Assembly: GCF_015637705.1 (NCBI RefSeq)
Contig: NZ_JADOBE010000001.1
Span: 310,001 to 374,000, forward strand
DNA length: 64,000 bases
Origin: Pseudomonas sp. N040
GTDB lineage: Bacteria; Pseudomonadota; Gammaproteobacteria; Pseudomonadales; Pseudomonadaceae
Direction of reading: 5' to 3'
In this document: one piece after another, positions 31,932 to 40,969 of the stretch
Numbering within the stretch: the stretch's first letter is position 1
Layout: every line of letters starts with the position of its first letter
Position numbers and translations under genes: made by a program
The notes under the pieces: model-generated
What the model saw: the letters and a program-made list of their open reading frames with translations, nothing else
What the model was told of the DNA's origin: nothing
Databases searched by the model: none

Positions 31932-34169
31932 GTGCCGCGACTACTACAACGATTGCTTGCAGGCAGTGTCCAGGTTGGTCGCATCGGCCAGGGCCGGCCG
32001 GCCGCCGCTGGCGTGCTGCTGCTGGCCTTGCTGGGGCTGGGCGTGGCCGACCTGGCGCCGCTCCGGTCGGCACGCCTGGCCCTGTTCGACCACTACCAGC
32101 GCATGGCCCCACGGCAGGTGCAGGCGCAGCCGGTGGCAATCATCGAAATCGATGAAGCGACCCTCGGCGCACTGGGCCAATGGCCATGGCCGCGCAATTA
32201 CCTGGCGGCGCTGATCGATGCGATTGCCGCGCACCAGCCCGCGGCCATCGGTCTCGACATCATCATGCCCGAGGCCGACCATGCCTCGCCGCAGGCGGTC
32301 GCCGAGTCGCGCCCGGATCTTCCCGAGCCGGTGCTGCAAGTCCTGCTCGATGCCGCCTCCAATGACCGCCTGCTGAGCAATAGCCTGGCCAGCGCACCGA
32401 CCGTCCTCGGCGCTGCCGGGTTTTCCTTTCGCACCTCGGCCACCCTCGACGGATTGCGCACCCGGGTGCTGAACACGCCGGGCGAGAATCCGCTGCCCTG
32501 GCTGAAGAACTACCCCTATGTGCTGGCCAGCCTGCCGGAGTTCCAGGCCGCCGCGCGCGGCCAGGCCCTGATTTCCAGCGACCCGGAAGACGGCATCGTG
32601 CGGCGCATGGCGCTGCTGGCGGCGATCAACCACTCGGTGACCCCGGGCCTTTCCCTGGAAATGCTGCGCGTGGCCAGCGCCACCCCGCACCTTGTGGTGG
32701 AGAGCGGCCAACATGGCGTCGAGGCGGTGCGCGTCGGTGCCACGCGCATTCCGCTGCAAGCGGATGGCGAGGCCTGGGTGCACTTCGACCAGGGTTCGCG
32801 GCAGCGCTACATTTCCGCGCTCAGCCTGCTCAAGGGCGAGGTGGCCGGGCCGCGCATTGCCGGCAAGCTGGTGCTGGTCGGCCTGACCGGCCTGGGCCTG
32901 CAGGACATGATCACCACCCCGCTGGGTGACCGCCGCCCCGGCGTCGAAGCCCACGCACAACTGCTGGAAAGTTTCGCCGATGGTCACTTCCTGCGCCGGC
33001 CCTGGTGGATGCAGGGCGCCGAGCTGGGCCTTCTGCTGGGCGCCGGTGCAATGCTGATCGCCCTGTTGCCCGGCCAGCGCCGGCACCGCCAGCACCCGCC
33101 GCCGGGCGCCGGCAATGCGGCCCAGGCCGCAGCCGCAGCTGGCGTGGAAAAGCGCAAGCGCAGGCGCTCCAGTAGCCCTGTCCGCCCGCAACGCTTTGTC
33201 CTGGTCACGCTGTTGCTGGCGCTCCTGCTGTGGGGCAGCGGGCTCGCCCTGTTTCGCTGGAGCGGCCTGCTGTTCGATGGGCTGAACCTGTTTTTCGGGC
33301 TCGCCGCCGTGCTCGCCAGCCTGTTCTTCAGTGCCCTCATCGAGTATGAACAGCAACGCAAGGAAGCCGAAAGCGCCTTGCAGGAACAACGCCTCAAGGG
33401 CGCCAAGCTGGCCGGCGAACTGGAGGCGGCCCGACGCATCCAGCTGGGTACGCTGCCCGTGGCCAGCGAGCTGTTCGGGCAGGAAGCCCGCTTCCAGATC
33501 GAAGCCGTGCTGGAGCCGGCGCGGCAGGTGGGCGGGGACCTCTACGACTTCTTCATGCTCGATGAGCAGCGCCTGTTCTTCATGATCGGCGACGTGTCCG
33601 GCAAAGGCCTGCCGGCCAGCCTGTTCATGCTGGTGACCAAGGCCCTGACCAAAAGCACCGCCCTGCGCAGCAGCGCCGGCATTGGCAGCATCATCAACCA
33701 GACCAACCAGGAAATGGCCCGGGAAAACCCGGAGACGCTGTTCGTCACCGCGGTGGCCGGCATCCTCGACGTGCACAGCGGCAGCCTCGAACTGGTCAAT
33801 GCCGGACACGACACGCCCTGGCTGATCGACCCCCGGGGCGGGGTGCGCAGCATCAGCGGCGCCGGCGGGCCGCCCCTGGGAATCATGGAAGACTTCGACT
33901 ATCCGGTCATCCATCTGCAGCTCGCCATGGGCGAGACCCTGCTGCTGTTCACCGACGGCATTACCGAGGCGATGGACCGCGACAACCAGCTGTACGGGCT
34001 GGAGCGGGTCACCACCCTGCTGCAACGCGAGAACCGCAGCAATGCGCCGGACAGCCTGGCCGCCGCGCTGCGTGAAGATGTGCGCCGCTTTGTCGGCGAC
34101 ACCGAAGCCTCCGACGACCTGACCCTGCTGCTCGTCAACTGGAAGGGGACGGGCCTCTGCCCGGCCTAG
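31932..34169 (+). CDS. CHASE2-domain PP2C (SpoIIE-type) serine phosphatase
   Basis: 745 residues; GTG start at 31932 with GGAGG seven bases upstream. An N-terminal membrane segment precedes a CHASE2 extracytoplasmic sensor (VAIIEIDEATLGALGQWPWP, GLDIIMPEADH), then three membrane helices around 360-460, a short coiled coil (QQRKEAESALQEQRLKGAKL) and a PP2C/SpoIIE phosphatase (VGGDLYDFF, GDVSGKGLPASLFM, NAGHDTPWLI, LLFTDGITEAMD). Such enzymes dephosphorylate STAS antagonists. The kinase and STAS genes lie convergent just downstream, so this is the input side of a partner switch. Confidence 0.9.
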   Translation: MPRLLQRLLAGSVQVGRIGQGRPAAAGVLLLALLGLGVADLAPLRSARLALFDHYQRMAPRQVQAQPVAIIEIDEATLGALGQWPWPRNYLAALIDAIAAHQPAAIGLDIIMPEADHASPQAVAESRPDLPEPVLQVLLDAASNDRLLSNSLASAPTVLGAAGFSFRTSATLDGLRTRVLNTPGENPLPWLKNYPYVLASLPEFQAAARGQALISSDPEDGIVRRMALLAAINHSVTPGLSLEMLRVASATPHLVVESGQHGVEAVRVGATRIPLQADGEAWVHFDQGSRQRYISALSLLKGEVAGPRIAGKLVLVGLTGLGLQDMITTPLGDRRPGVEAHAQLLESFADGHFLRRPWWMQGAELGLLLGAGAMLIALLPGQRRHRQHPPPGAGNAAQAAAAAGVEKRKRRRSSSPVRPQRFVLVTLLLALLLWGSGLALFRWSGLLFDGLNLFFGLAAVLASLFFSALIEYEQQRKEAESALQEQRLKGAKLAGELEAARRIQLGTLPVASELFGQEARFQIEAVLEPARQVGGDLYDFFMLDEQRLFFMIGDVSGKGLPASLFMLVTKALTKSTALRSSAGIGSIINQTNQEMARENPETLFVTAVAGILDVHSGSLELVNAGHDTPWLIDPRGGVRSISGAGGPPLGIMEDFDYPVIHLQLAMGETLLLFTDGITEAMDRDNQLYGLERVTTLLQRENRSNAPDSLAAALREDVRRFVGDTEASDDLTLLLVNWKGTGLCPA

Positions 34170-34239
34170 CGGTCGGCCTGGCCGCGCCGGACAGCCGGCT
34201 TCGGCGCCAGCCTGCGCCGGCCTGGCTGGCGCCAGCCAG

Positions 34240-34677
34240 TCACTCGGTGCGCCAGCGTACGGCGAAGGTCAGCTGGTTGCGGCCCTCGCTGTAGCGATAG
34301 CTCAGGGCATCGGCAAAGGTGCGCATCATCGACACACCCAGGCCGCCAGGTTCGGCTTCGGCCAGCGACTGCGGGCGCGTCCTGGACGGCAGCCCCAGCG
34401 GATCGCAGGCAGTCCCCTCGTCGGATACGGTGATGGCGGCCTCCCGGCTGGCGGCAGCCTGGCGCACGGCAAAATCCAGCCGGATTGGCGCCGCCCGCGC
34501 GGCGCTGCCGCCGTGCTCCAGCACATTGGCCAAGGCTTCGTTGAGGCAGATATCCAGGCAGTTGAGTTGTTCTGCGGGCACGCCAAACTCCTCGCCTACG
34601 CTGGATACCCAGCATGCGGCGTTACGGATTTCAGCGGCAACCGCCTGGATGGTGAAGGTGGCAACAGCTTCAGCCAC
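34240..34677 (-). CDS. RsbW-like anti-sigma factor / serine kinase
   Basis: 145 residues. GHKL ATPase features: N-box NEALANVLEHG near 46-56, SDEGTACDP for the G1 box and GGLGVSMMRTFAD for G2. RsbW-type proteins phosphorylate a STAS antagonist and bind a sigma factor or another output partner. It lies directly downstream of the STAS gene on the same strand, about 20 bases apart, and faces the PP2C phosphatase gene. No sigma factor gene is nearby, so the output is unknown. Confidence 0.85.
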   Translation of the reverse strand: MAEAVATFTIQAVAAEIRNAACWVSSVGEEFGVPAEQLNCLDICLNEALANVLEHGGSAARAAPIRLDFAVRQAAASREAAITVSDEGTACDPLGLPSRTRPQSLAEAEPGGLGVSMMRTFADALSYRYSEGRNQLTFAVRWRTE

Positions 34678-34697
34678 AGCGGCTCCTCGCGTGCGGT

Positions 34698-35048
34698 TCA
34701 GGCCAGCGCAGCCTTGTCGGCGTCGTCCAGGTCCTTGAACATGGGCAACAGCTGGTTGATGTTGGTGGTCTCCAGGATCCGCGCGATCAGGCCGTTGTCA
34801 CCGACAAACAGCACCATGCGCCCGCCGCGGCGCTGCAGGTTCTTGGCATTGCTGATCAGCTCGCGGATGCCCATCGACGCCAGGAAGGTGACCGCCGTCA
34901 GGTCCACCACCACCCGGCGTTTCTCGCTGCAGGCCAGCTCGGCAAAGCGTGCCGAAATCTCGTCGATGCCCTGAATATCCAGGCGATTGGCCAGGAATAC
35001 CCGGCGCAGGCTTGAGTCAACATCATGGTAATCAATGGTCATGGTCAT
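34698..35048 (-). CDS. STAS-domain anti-sigma factor antagonist
   Basis: 116 residues. RVVVDLTAVTFLASMGIREL contains the conserved Ser after FLAS(M)G that is phosphorylated in SpoIIAA/RsbV proteins. It is the likely substrate of both the RsbW-like kinase and the PP2C phosphatase of this locus. The glutaminase gene lies upstream on the same strand, about 90 bases away. Confidence 0.87.
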   Translation of the reverse strand: MTMTIDYHDVDSSLRRVFLANRLDIQGIDEISARFAELACSEKRRVVVDLTAVTFLASMGIRELISNAKNLQRRGGRMVLFVGDNGLIARILETTNINQLLPMFKDLDDADKAALA

Positions 35049-35137
35049 TCAGCCAGAGTGAAGTGAGTCGAGCCAGCGGCTCGGCATGGGACAGCCGCTA
35101 CTGCTCCGCCACGGCGTGCCGGACAGGCGACGGCCAT

Positions 35138-36100
35138 TTACAGCATGGCCTTGAGATAACTGGAGCCCATGTTCATGCAGTCGAACACATGCAGCCCCAA
35201 TTCATTGGCCAGATCGACACAGACTTCGATCCCGCGGCAGCTGTTGCCCCGCGCATCCAGCCGCGGCGAGTAGGTGGCGAAGCCGAGCTGGCGGTTGACC
35301 ACGCTCATGACGCCACCACTGACCCCGCTTTTGGCCGGCACCCCCACCTTGTAGGCCCACTCGCCGGAATAGTCGTAGAGGCCGCAGGTGAACATGATCG
35401 AGAGCATGTCCTTGACCCGGTCGATGTCGTACACATCGACCCCGGTAAACGGATTCTTGCCCAGGTTGGACAGCGTGGCGCCCATCACGGCCAGGTCGCG
35501 GGTATTGACCAGGATCGAGCATTGCTTGAAGTACAGGTCCAGGGCCTGCTCGACCTTTTCCTCGACCATGCCGAAGTTGAGCAGCAGGTGGGCAATGGCC
35601 CGATTGCGGTGGCCGGTGCGCTTTTCCGACTGATAGACCGCCTCGTCCACGCTCAGCGGATGCCCGGCAGCCGCGCTGAACCTGGCCAGCAGCTGCTCCA
35701 GGGCCTCGTCGCCGTAGTGTTCGTAGAGCAGGGCGCTGACCGTGATGGCCCCGGCATTGATCATCGGGTTGAACGGCCGGTGCGAGTCCTTCTCCAGCTG
35801 GATGGAGTTGAACACATCGCCACTCGGCTCAACGCCCACCCGCGCCGAGACCTTCGCGTGGCCGTGCAGCTCGATGGCCATGCCGTAGGTGAAGGGCTTG
35901 GAGATCGACTGGATGGTGAACGGCCGGGTGGAGTCACCCGCTTCGAAGATCTGCCCGTCTGCCGTCGCCAGGCTGATGCCGAAATCATTCGGGTTGGCCT
36001 TGCCGAGCTCCGGAATATAGCTGGCAACCTCGCCAGCATTGTGCGGCAGGTGTTTGGCGTACATCTGATCAATAAGCGGCTGAAGCCAATCATTCTTCAT
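35138..36100 (-). CDS. glsA: Glutaminase A/B family
   Basis: 320 residues, serine-dependent beta-lactamase-fold glutaminase converting glutamine to glutamate and ammonia. The SxxK motif is in IQSISKPFTYG near 65; FNPMINAGAI, KSGVSGGVMSVV and the C-terminal GLHVFDCMNMG are typical. The single-domain length is that of bacterial GlsB. It is clustered with STAS and RsbW genes; fused glutaminase-STAS proteins exist in other bacteria, so a functional link is plausible. Confidence 0.94.
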   Translation of the reverse strand: MKNDWLQPLIDQMYAKHLPHNAGEVASYIPELGKANPNDFGISLATADGQIFEAGDSTRPFTIQSISKPFTYGMAIELHGHAKVSARVGVEPSGDVFNSIQLEKDSHRPFNPMINAGAITVSALLYEHYGDEALEQLLARFSAAAGHPLSVDEAVYQSEKRTGHRNRAIAHLLLNFGMVEEKVEQALDLYFKQCSILVNTRDLAVMGATLSNLGKNPFTGVDVYDIDRVKDMLSIMFTCGLYDYSGEWAYKVGVPAKSGVSGGVMSVVNRQLGFATYSPRLDARGNSCRGIEVCVDLANELGLHVFDCMNMGSSYLKAML

Positions 36101-36259
36101 GTTATGCCCACGCAGCAGGTCTGACTGTCAGTGAAAACCGCATGTTCCCGGGCCCGGCGCAACGCCACGCAGGCAACCGGGCAAGCTGGAAAACACGCCA
36201 CTTTGCGCACTCCTTTTGTGCGCCACGCTCCCTTACCGTGCGTGCCGGTCCGCGCCGGT

Positions 36260-37075
36260 TCAGCGCAGATTGATTTCCACGCGGCGGTTCTTCGCCTCGG
36301 CGACCCCGTCGGCGCTCGGCACCAGCGGCTCGCGCTCACCCACCCCGACCACACTGAAATGCTGGTCAGACACGCCTTCAGCCACCAGCAGATTGCGCAT
36401 GGCTTCGGCACGTTGCAGCGAAAGGGCATCGTTGTAGGCGTCATCGCCAACGCTGTCGGTATGACCGATCGCGGTGATTTCCGGCACCGCGCGCGCCTGC
36501 AGGTCCGCCTGCAAGCGCTGCAGGGTGAGCCTGGAGTCGGCCGTCAGCTGCACCTCGCCACTGACAAAATACAGCTCGTACGACGCCGGGCGTTGCGGTT
36601 GCGCAGCCAGGGCCTCGGCATAGGTCGCATTGACCGTCGCGGCGCCTTGCTCGGTCGCCAGCAGCTGCCCGTCGTCCAGCAGCACCGCAGCCGCATACGG
36701 CCGGTCCAGCAGCTGTTCGCCGGCGGCGGTTTTCACCAGCAGGGCGCTGGGGCTGCCGTCGCGGTTGGGCAACAGCACGATCTGCTCGGTCGCCGCCGGT
36801 GGCACGGCCTGGGGCGCACAGCCATTGGGCTGCACCGCGCTGCCGGTCGGGGTGTCGGCGCATTGATCGCGCCGATCGAAGACGCCATCGCCATCCTGGT
36901 CGCCGTCCTGGGCGTAGCAAATCAGGCCCAGCACCGTGCACAACGGCCAGTTGCCCTGATTCAGCCAGGCATTGCCCTCGCTGCGGGTGCTGCTGCAACC
37001 GGCCAGTGCCGCGCAGGCCAACAGCAGCGCGGCAGCCCCCCGGTAATCGCTAATTCTCGTGCTGAACAGGGGCAT
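36260..37075 (-). CDS. OmpA-family lipoprotein
   Basis: About 271 residues from the ATG at 37075 (MPLFSTRISDYRG), preceded by GAGG; an ATG at 37087 is also possible. Signal peptide with lipobox ALAGC, then a thrombospondin-3-like acidic repeat (QDGDQDGDGVFDRRDQC) likely to bind calcium, a middle domain, and a C-terminal OmpA peptidoglycan-binding domain (IGHTDSVGDDAYNDALSLQR, NRRVEINLR). Outer-membrane and periplasmic. Clustered with FecR and CHASE2 proteins as in other CHASE2 loci. Confidence 0.88.
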   Translation of the reverse strand: MPLFSTRISDYRGAAALLLACAALAGCSSTRSEGNAWLNQGNWPLCTVLGLICYAQDGDQDGDGVFDRRDQCADTPTGSAVQPNGCAPQAVPPAATEQIVLLPNRDGSPSALLVKTAAGEQLLDRPYAAAVLLDDGQLLATEQGAATVNATYAEALAAQPQRPASYELYFVSGEVQLTADSRLTLQRLQADLQARAVPEITAIGHTDSVGDDAYNDALSLQRAEAMRNLLVAEGVSDQHFSVVGVGEREPLVPSADGVAEAKNRRVEINLR

Positions 37076-37127
37076 GGCAGACCTCATGGAAAGCTTCCGG
37101 ACGGATGGGTGCTGGCAACTGCCAGCG

Positions 37128-37583
37128 CTACTGCGGCTTGGCCTGGATGACGAATTCGGTGCCGCGCACCCCGAGAATCGCTGTCGGGGTCCGGTAGGTC
37201 ACCGCTTGCGGGGAAGCCTTCGACAACTTGCCGGAGACCACGGCCAGGGTGCCGCGCTTGAGCGAACTGTCCAGCTCGCCTTGACTGGTGGTGCTGTCAA
37301 AGACGAAGCGATTGATCGCCAGGGTCGATTGCGGGCCGGCCGAGAGCAGGGTGCCGTCCTGCAGGGTGATGCCGACCGCGCTATCCGCGCCGGTCACGAT
37401 CACATCGGCCACCAGCACCGGGCTGCCGGCTTGCGCCTGCAGCGTCTGCCCGGCCCGCTGGATCGACACGGCCCCCTTGGTCGACTTGACCATTCCCGCA
37501 GCACCGGTTTCCGCAGCAAGGAGTGTGGGGACAAAGAGTGCAAGGCAGAGAACCGCACCCACTCCGCAGGCTGTAAGGCGCAT
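37128..37583 (-). CDS. FecR-domain exported protein
   Basis: 151 residues with a signal peptide (ACGVGAVLCLALFVPTLLAA) and a FecR-type domain: KGAVSIQRAGQ, VLVADVIVTGADSAVGITLQDG, then YRTPTAILGVRGTEFVI. This single-domain secreted type commonly accompanies CHASE2-OmpA gene sets and is distinct from the FecR regulators of iron uptake. It lies upstream of the OmpA gene on the same strand. Confidence 0.87.
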   Translation of the reverse strand: MRLTACGVGAVLCLALFVPTLLAAETGAAGMVKSTKGAVSIQRAGQTLQAQAGSPVLVADVIVTGADSAVGITLQDGTLLSAGPQSTLAINRFVFDSTTSQGELDSSLKRGTLAVVSGKLSKASPQAVTYRTPTAILGVRGTEFVIQAKPQ

Positions 37584-37961
37584 GGCAAATCTCCCGTCTG
37601 AAAGCTGACCGGATATTCACAGCAATAAGCATGCCTTAACCCGGATAATCCTGCGGGAGGAGCGGGCGGATACCGCCCGGATCAAACCGGCTCGACAGGG
37701 ATTGGCAGCGCGGGTTGCAGGACAGGGAGCGGGCAGCAAAGACTGTGGACATGCCCGCCCGGGGTTGGCGCATGGCATGTGCAGTCGGGGGCAATGATCG
37801 CTTTCGCGAATCAATCGGAATACCCTCCGACCCCATTAACGACCCCCCACTAACGTTTTCCGCTTGCCGGGCAGGTAACCGGCAGTATTCAATTCGCGGG
37901 CGGGCCCGGCAGGCACAGCTGGTGCATGCCCCAGGTTTTTGCCACCATCACGGAGCCTTGT
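37584..37961. other. Intergenic region between FecR gene and ene-reductase
   Basis: A 378-base divergent spacer. It has a GC hairpin CGGGCGGATACCGCCCG near 37666-37682 and probably holds both promoters. I see no open frame with a credible ribosome site and no RNA gene. Confidence 0.5.
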
Positions 37962-39044
37962 ATGCAAGCCTTGTTCAACCCCCTGCAGGTGGGCGCGCTG
38001 CTGCTGCCCAACCGTATCCTGATGGCCCCCCTGACGCGCACCCGCGCCGAAGCCGGGCATGTCCCCGGCGAGCTGATGGCCGAGCATTACGCACAGCGCG
38101 CCTCTGCCGGTTTGCTGATCGCCGAAGCGACCATGGTCATGCCGGGCAACTCGGCATTCAACACCGAGCCGGGCATTTATTCTGCCGAACAGATTGCCGG
38201 CTGGAAGAAAACCACCGATGCCGTGCATGCCGCCGGCGGGCGCATCTTTTTGCAGCTCTGGCACGGTGGGAGGGCCTGTCACCCACTGCTCAACGAGGGT
38301 GCCGAGCCGGTCGGACCCAGCGCCATTGCCATCACCAACGACGAACTGCATACCCCCTCAGGCAAGGTGCCGTATGTGCTGCCGCGGGTGCTGCGCGATG
38401 ACGAATTGCCGGGAATTGTCGCCGGCTTCAGGCAGGCGGCGGTGAATGCCAAGGCCGCCGGTTTTGATGGCGTCGAAGTGCACGGGGCCAACGGTTACCT
38501 GCTCGATGAGTTTCTGCGTGACGGCAGCAACAAGCGCAGCGGTCCTTACGGCGGACCACTGGAGAACCGTGCGCGCCTGCTGCTGGAAGTCATTGAGGCG
38601 GTGAGCGCGGTGTATGGCAGCGACCGGGTTGGCGTGCGCATCTCGCCGCTGAACAGCTTCAACAGCATGCAGGACAGTGATCCGCTCGGGCTGACCGCCT
38701 GGCTGGCAGAGCGCCTGAATGATTTCCGGCTGGCCTATCTGCACGTCATGCGCGCCGACTTTTTGGGCCAGCAAAGCGGTGATGTGATGACCCCGGCGCG
38801 GGCACATTTCAAGGGCGTGCTGATCGGCAACATGGGTTACAGCCCTGCCGAAGCTGCAGAGGCGATTGCTGCCGGCAAACTGGATGCAGTGGCCTTTGGC
38901 GCCACCTACCTGGCCAACCCCGATTTGCCCGAACGCATCCGTGCCAGTGCCGCCCTCAACGCGCCTGATCCGGCCACCTTCTACACCCCGGGAGCAGCGG
39001 GCTACAACGACTACCCGAGGATGGTCGAGGGCAGCGCGGCCTAG
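37962..39044 (+). CDS. Alkene reductase (Old Yellow Enzyme family)
   Basis: 360-residue FMN-dependent ene-reductase from ATG 37962. LFNPLQVGALLLPNRILMAPL starts the TIM barrel; FLQLWHGGRACHP follows, and the substrate-binding His/Asn pair sits in VEVHGANGYLLDEFLRD. NemA/XenB-type enzymes reduce activated alkenes, N-ethylmaleimide and nitro compounds. Monocistronic as far as can be seen. Confidence 0.92.
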   Translation: MQALFNPLQVGALLLPNRILMAPLTRTRAEAGHVPGELMAEHYAQRASAGLLIAEATMVMPGNSAFNTEPGIYSAEQIAGWKKTTDAVHAAGGRIFLQLWHGGRACHPLLNEGAEPVGPSAIAITNDELHTPSGKVPYVLPRVLRDDELPGIVAGFRQAAVNAKAAGFDGVEVHGANGYLLDEFLRDGSNKRSGPYGGPLENRARLLLEVIEAVSAVYGSDRVGVRISPLNSFNSMQDSDPLGLTAWLAERLNDFRLAYLHVMRADFLGQQSGDVMTPARAHFKGVLIGNMGYSPAEAAEAIAAGKLDAVAFGATYLANPDLPERIRASAALNAPDPATFYTPGAAGYNDYPRMVEGSAA

Positions 39045-39056
39045 CCAAAAGGAGCC

Positions 39057-39140
39057 AAAAGGGGGCGGAGTGATTTATTGTCTTCGCCTCTTTTGCCTGT
39101 CCCTTGCCAGGGCGGGTTGCCCCCGCCCTGCACCGCATTT
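39057..39140. repeat. Left imperfect direct repeat with degenerate palindrome
   Basis: A relative of the 31421 palindrome (AAAAGGGGGCGGAGTGATTT at 39057-39076) is followed by TTTTGCCTGTCCCTTGCCAG and GGCGGGTTGCCC. The same two-part sequence occurs in the same orientation at 41094-41175, so the second CNNM gene lies between direct repeats. Confidence 0.65.
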
Positions 39141-39265
39141 TCATTCACGCCAGGCGCTTTGTTAGCCCCTTTGCCAGTTCGCCAGAGCGCCAGGTTTGCT
39201 GCAGGGCGCAGCGTTAACCGCGCCTGCCCCTCCGCGGGACTGCAGCAGGCGTTATCTGCATTTCT

Positions 39266-40582
39266 TCACGGCAGACTCGAGTCAACTTCGCCTTCTTCAG
39301 TCTTTTCGACGGGTGTAGCGAGTACCTTGTCAATTCGCTTGCCATCCATGTCGGCCACCTCAAACATCCAGCCGTCCCACTGTACGCGGTCGGTGGTTGC
39401 GGGAACCCGTCCCAAGAGCAACATGATCATGCCGGACACCGTGTGAAAGCGCCCTTTGTCCTCCTCGGGAACGGTCTTGAGCGCCAGACGATCCTTCATC
39501 TCGGGGATGGGGATGGCGCCATCGAGCAGCCAAGAACCATCGTGCCTTTGCACCGCCCAGGAGTCCTCCGCATTGTTGGGGGTGAACTCGCCGGTCACGG
39601 CTTCGAGGACGTCTTGCAGGGTGACGATCCCCTCTACTTCGCCGTATTCATCGATCACGAATGCCATCTGCATGCCGCTGGCGCGGAACTGCTCCAGCAA
39701 CTCCATGCCGGTGAGGGTTTCCGGCACGTACACACAGGGGTGCAATTGCACGGTGAAGTCGGGTCTTTCCCCTTTGGCCAGGCAAGCAAAAGCCTGTTTG
39801 GCGTGGACCACGCCGAGCAAGTTGTTTAGCCCGCCATCACAGACCGGAAAGCGGGAGTGCTCCGACTCGATCATCATCTGGATGTTTTCTTCCGGCGTCT
39901 TGCGTACGTCGACATACACAAGGGCCGAGCGCGGGATCATCAGCGAGCCAAGCTGGCGGTCGTCCAGGCGGAACACGTTGCGCACCATCTCGTGCTGATG
40001 CTGCTCGATGACGCCGGACTCCGAACCCTCTTCGAGCATGGCGTGGATCTCTTCCTCGGTTACCCCGGAATTGCTGACCAGGCGTACGCCCATGATGCGC
40101 AGGATCGCGTGGGTCGACCAGGACAGCAGCAACACAAACGGGCGGGTCAGGAAGGCCAGGGTCACCATCGGTCTCGCCACCAGGCGGGCAATGGCTTCAG
40201 GGTTGAGTTGGCCGATGCGCTTGGGCACCAGTTCGCCGATCACGATGGACACGTAGGTGATTACGATCACCACCCCTGCAGTAGCGCCGATGCTGGCTGT
40301 GGCACTCGCCACACCAAATGTCTGCAGCCAGGTGGCTAGCGGCGCGGCGAGTACGGCCTCGCCGACGATGCCATTGAGGATGCCAATGGAGGTGATGCCG
40401 ATCTGGATGGTCGAGAGGAATTTGGTCGGATCCTCGCCAAGCTTCAACGCCACGGCGGAGGCGGAATCGCCATCGGCAGCCAGCTTCATCAAGCGAGCCT
40501 TTCTGGCAGCGACAAGGGCTATTTCCGACATGGCCAACAGGCCATTGAGGACAATCAGAAAAGCCAATGCAAAAAGTTCCAC
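39266..40582 (-). CDS. CNNM/CBS-domain membrane protein (hemolysin C family), second copy type
   Basis: About 438 residues from GTG 40582 (VELFALAFLIVLNGLLAMSE), which has AGGAG upstream; ten upstream codons are open but lack a site. DUF21/CNNM domain with four hydrophobic segments, tandem CBS domains (about 205-330) and a C-terminal CorC_HlyC domain. It is only distantly similar to the 24258-25598 protein. Its flanks carry direct repeats and integron-core-like motifs, suggesting lateral arrival. Confidence 0.87.
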   Translation of the reverse strand: MELFALAFLIVLNGLLAMSEIALVAARKARLMKLAADGDSASAVALKLGEDPTKFLSTIQIGITSIGILNGIVGEAVLAAPLATWLQTFGVASATASIGATAGVVIVITYVSIVIGELVPKRIGQLNPEAIARLVARPMVTLAFLTRPFVLLLSWSTHAILRIMGVRLVSNSGVTEEEIHAMLEEGSESGVIEQHQHEMVRNVFRLDDRQLGSLMIPRSALVYVDVRKTPEENIQMMIESEHSRFPVCDGGLNNLLGVVHAKQAFACLAKGERPDFTVQLHPCVYVPETLTGMELLEQFRASGMQMAFVIDEYGEVEGIVTLQDVLEAVTGEFTPNNAEDSWAVQRHDGSWLLDGAIPIPEMKDRLALKTVPEEDKGRFHTVSGMIMLLLGRVPATTDRVQWDGWMFEVADMDGKRIDKVLATPVEKTEEGEVDSSLP

Positions 40583-40636
40583 GCTTGTTCTCCTGGCGCG
40601 TCTTCGGCGCACTAAACATTTATTCGAGCAGACCGA

Positions 40637-40969
40637 TTACGGCGTCAATCGCCTTTGCCGTGCAATGCGCTCAAGCGCTGCGAGGCTAGCGTCTTGCCCG
40701 TCCAAAGCCAACATGAAAACCGGGGCGGCATTGCCGGCGCGCGGTTGCCCATCGGCTCGATGGGCCTTGAGCAGCTCAAGCACCCGCTGTTTCTTGGGGG
40801 CGAAGCACGGCGGGAGCCTGTCTTCGGGCGCTGTGCATCCAAGGAATTCGCCATGCAGGTCGCTCGTGAGTGCAGCACGCATGACGTCGTGGAAGCTGGC
40901 GAGATCAATGGGTCCGAAATGATCCAGCGGGGTGGTGCTACAACTGGGGGGCTCGGACGGGGAAGGCAT
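40637..40969 (-). CDS. Small hypothetical protein
   Basis: 110 codons upstream of the CNNM gene on the same strand. Pro-rich start, then PIDLASFHDVMRAALTSDLH and a Lys/Arg-rich C-terminal half. No ribosome site is obvious and no family is recognised. It could be real and co-transcribed with the CNNM gene, or chance. Confidence 0.3.
   Translation of the reverse strand: MPSPSEPPSCSTTPLDHFGPIDLASFHDVMRAALTSDLHGEFLGCTAPEDRLPPCFAPKKQRVLELLKAHRADGQPRAGNAAPVFMLALDGQDASLAALERIARQRRLTP

Noticed and set aside
31944..34025. 693-codon minus-strand frame over the CHASE2-PP2C gene
   Set aside because: Antisense shadow; CHASE2 and PP2C motifs lie on the plus strand with a good start site.
37814..37850. 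CATTAACGACC and CACTAACGTT near 37835-37855 as attC cores
   Set aside because: No paired R' core or internal inverted repeats in the expected range; likely chance.
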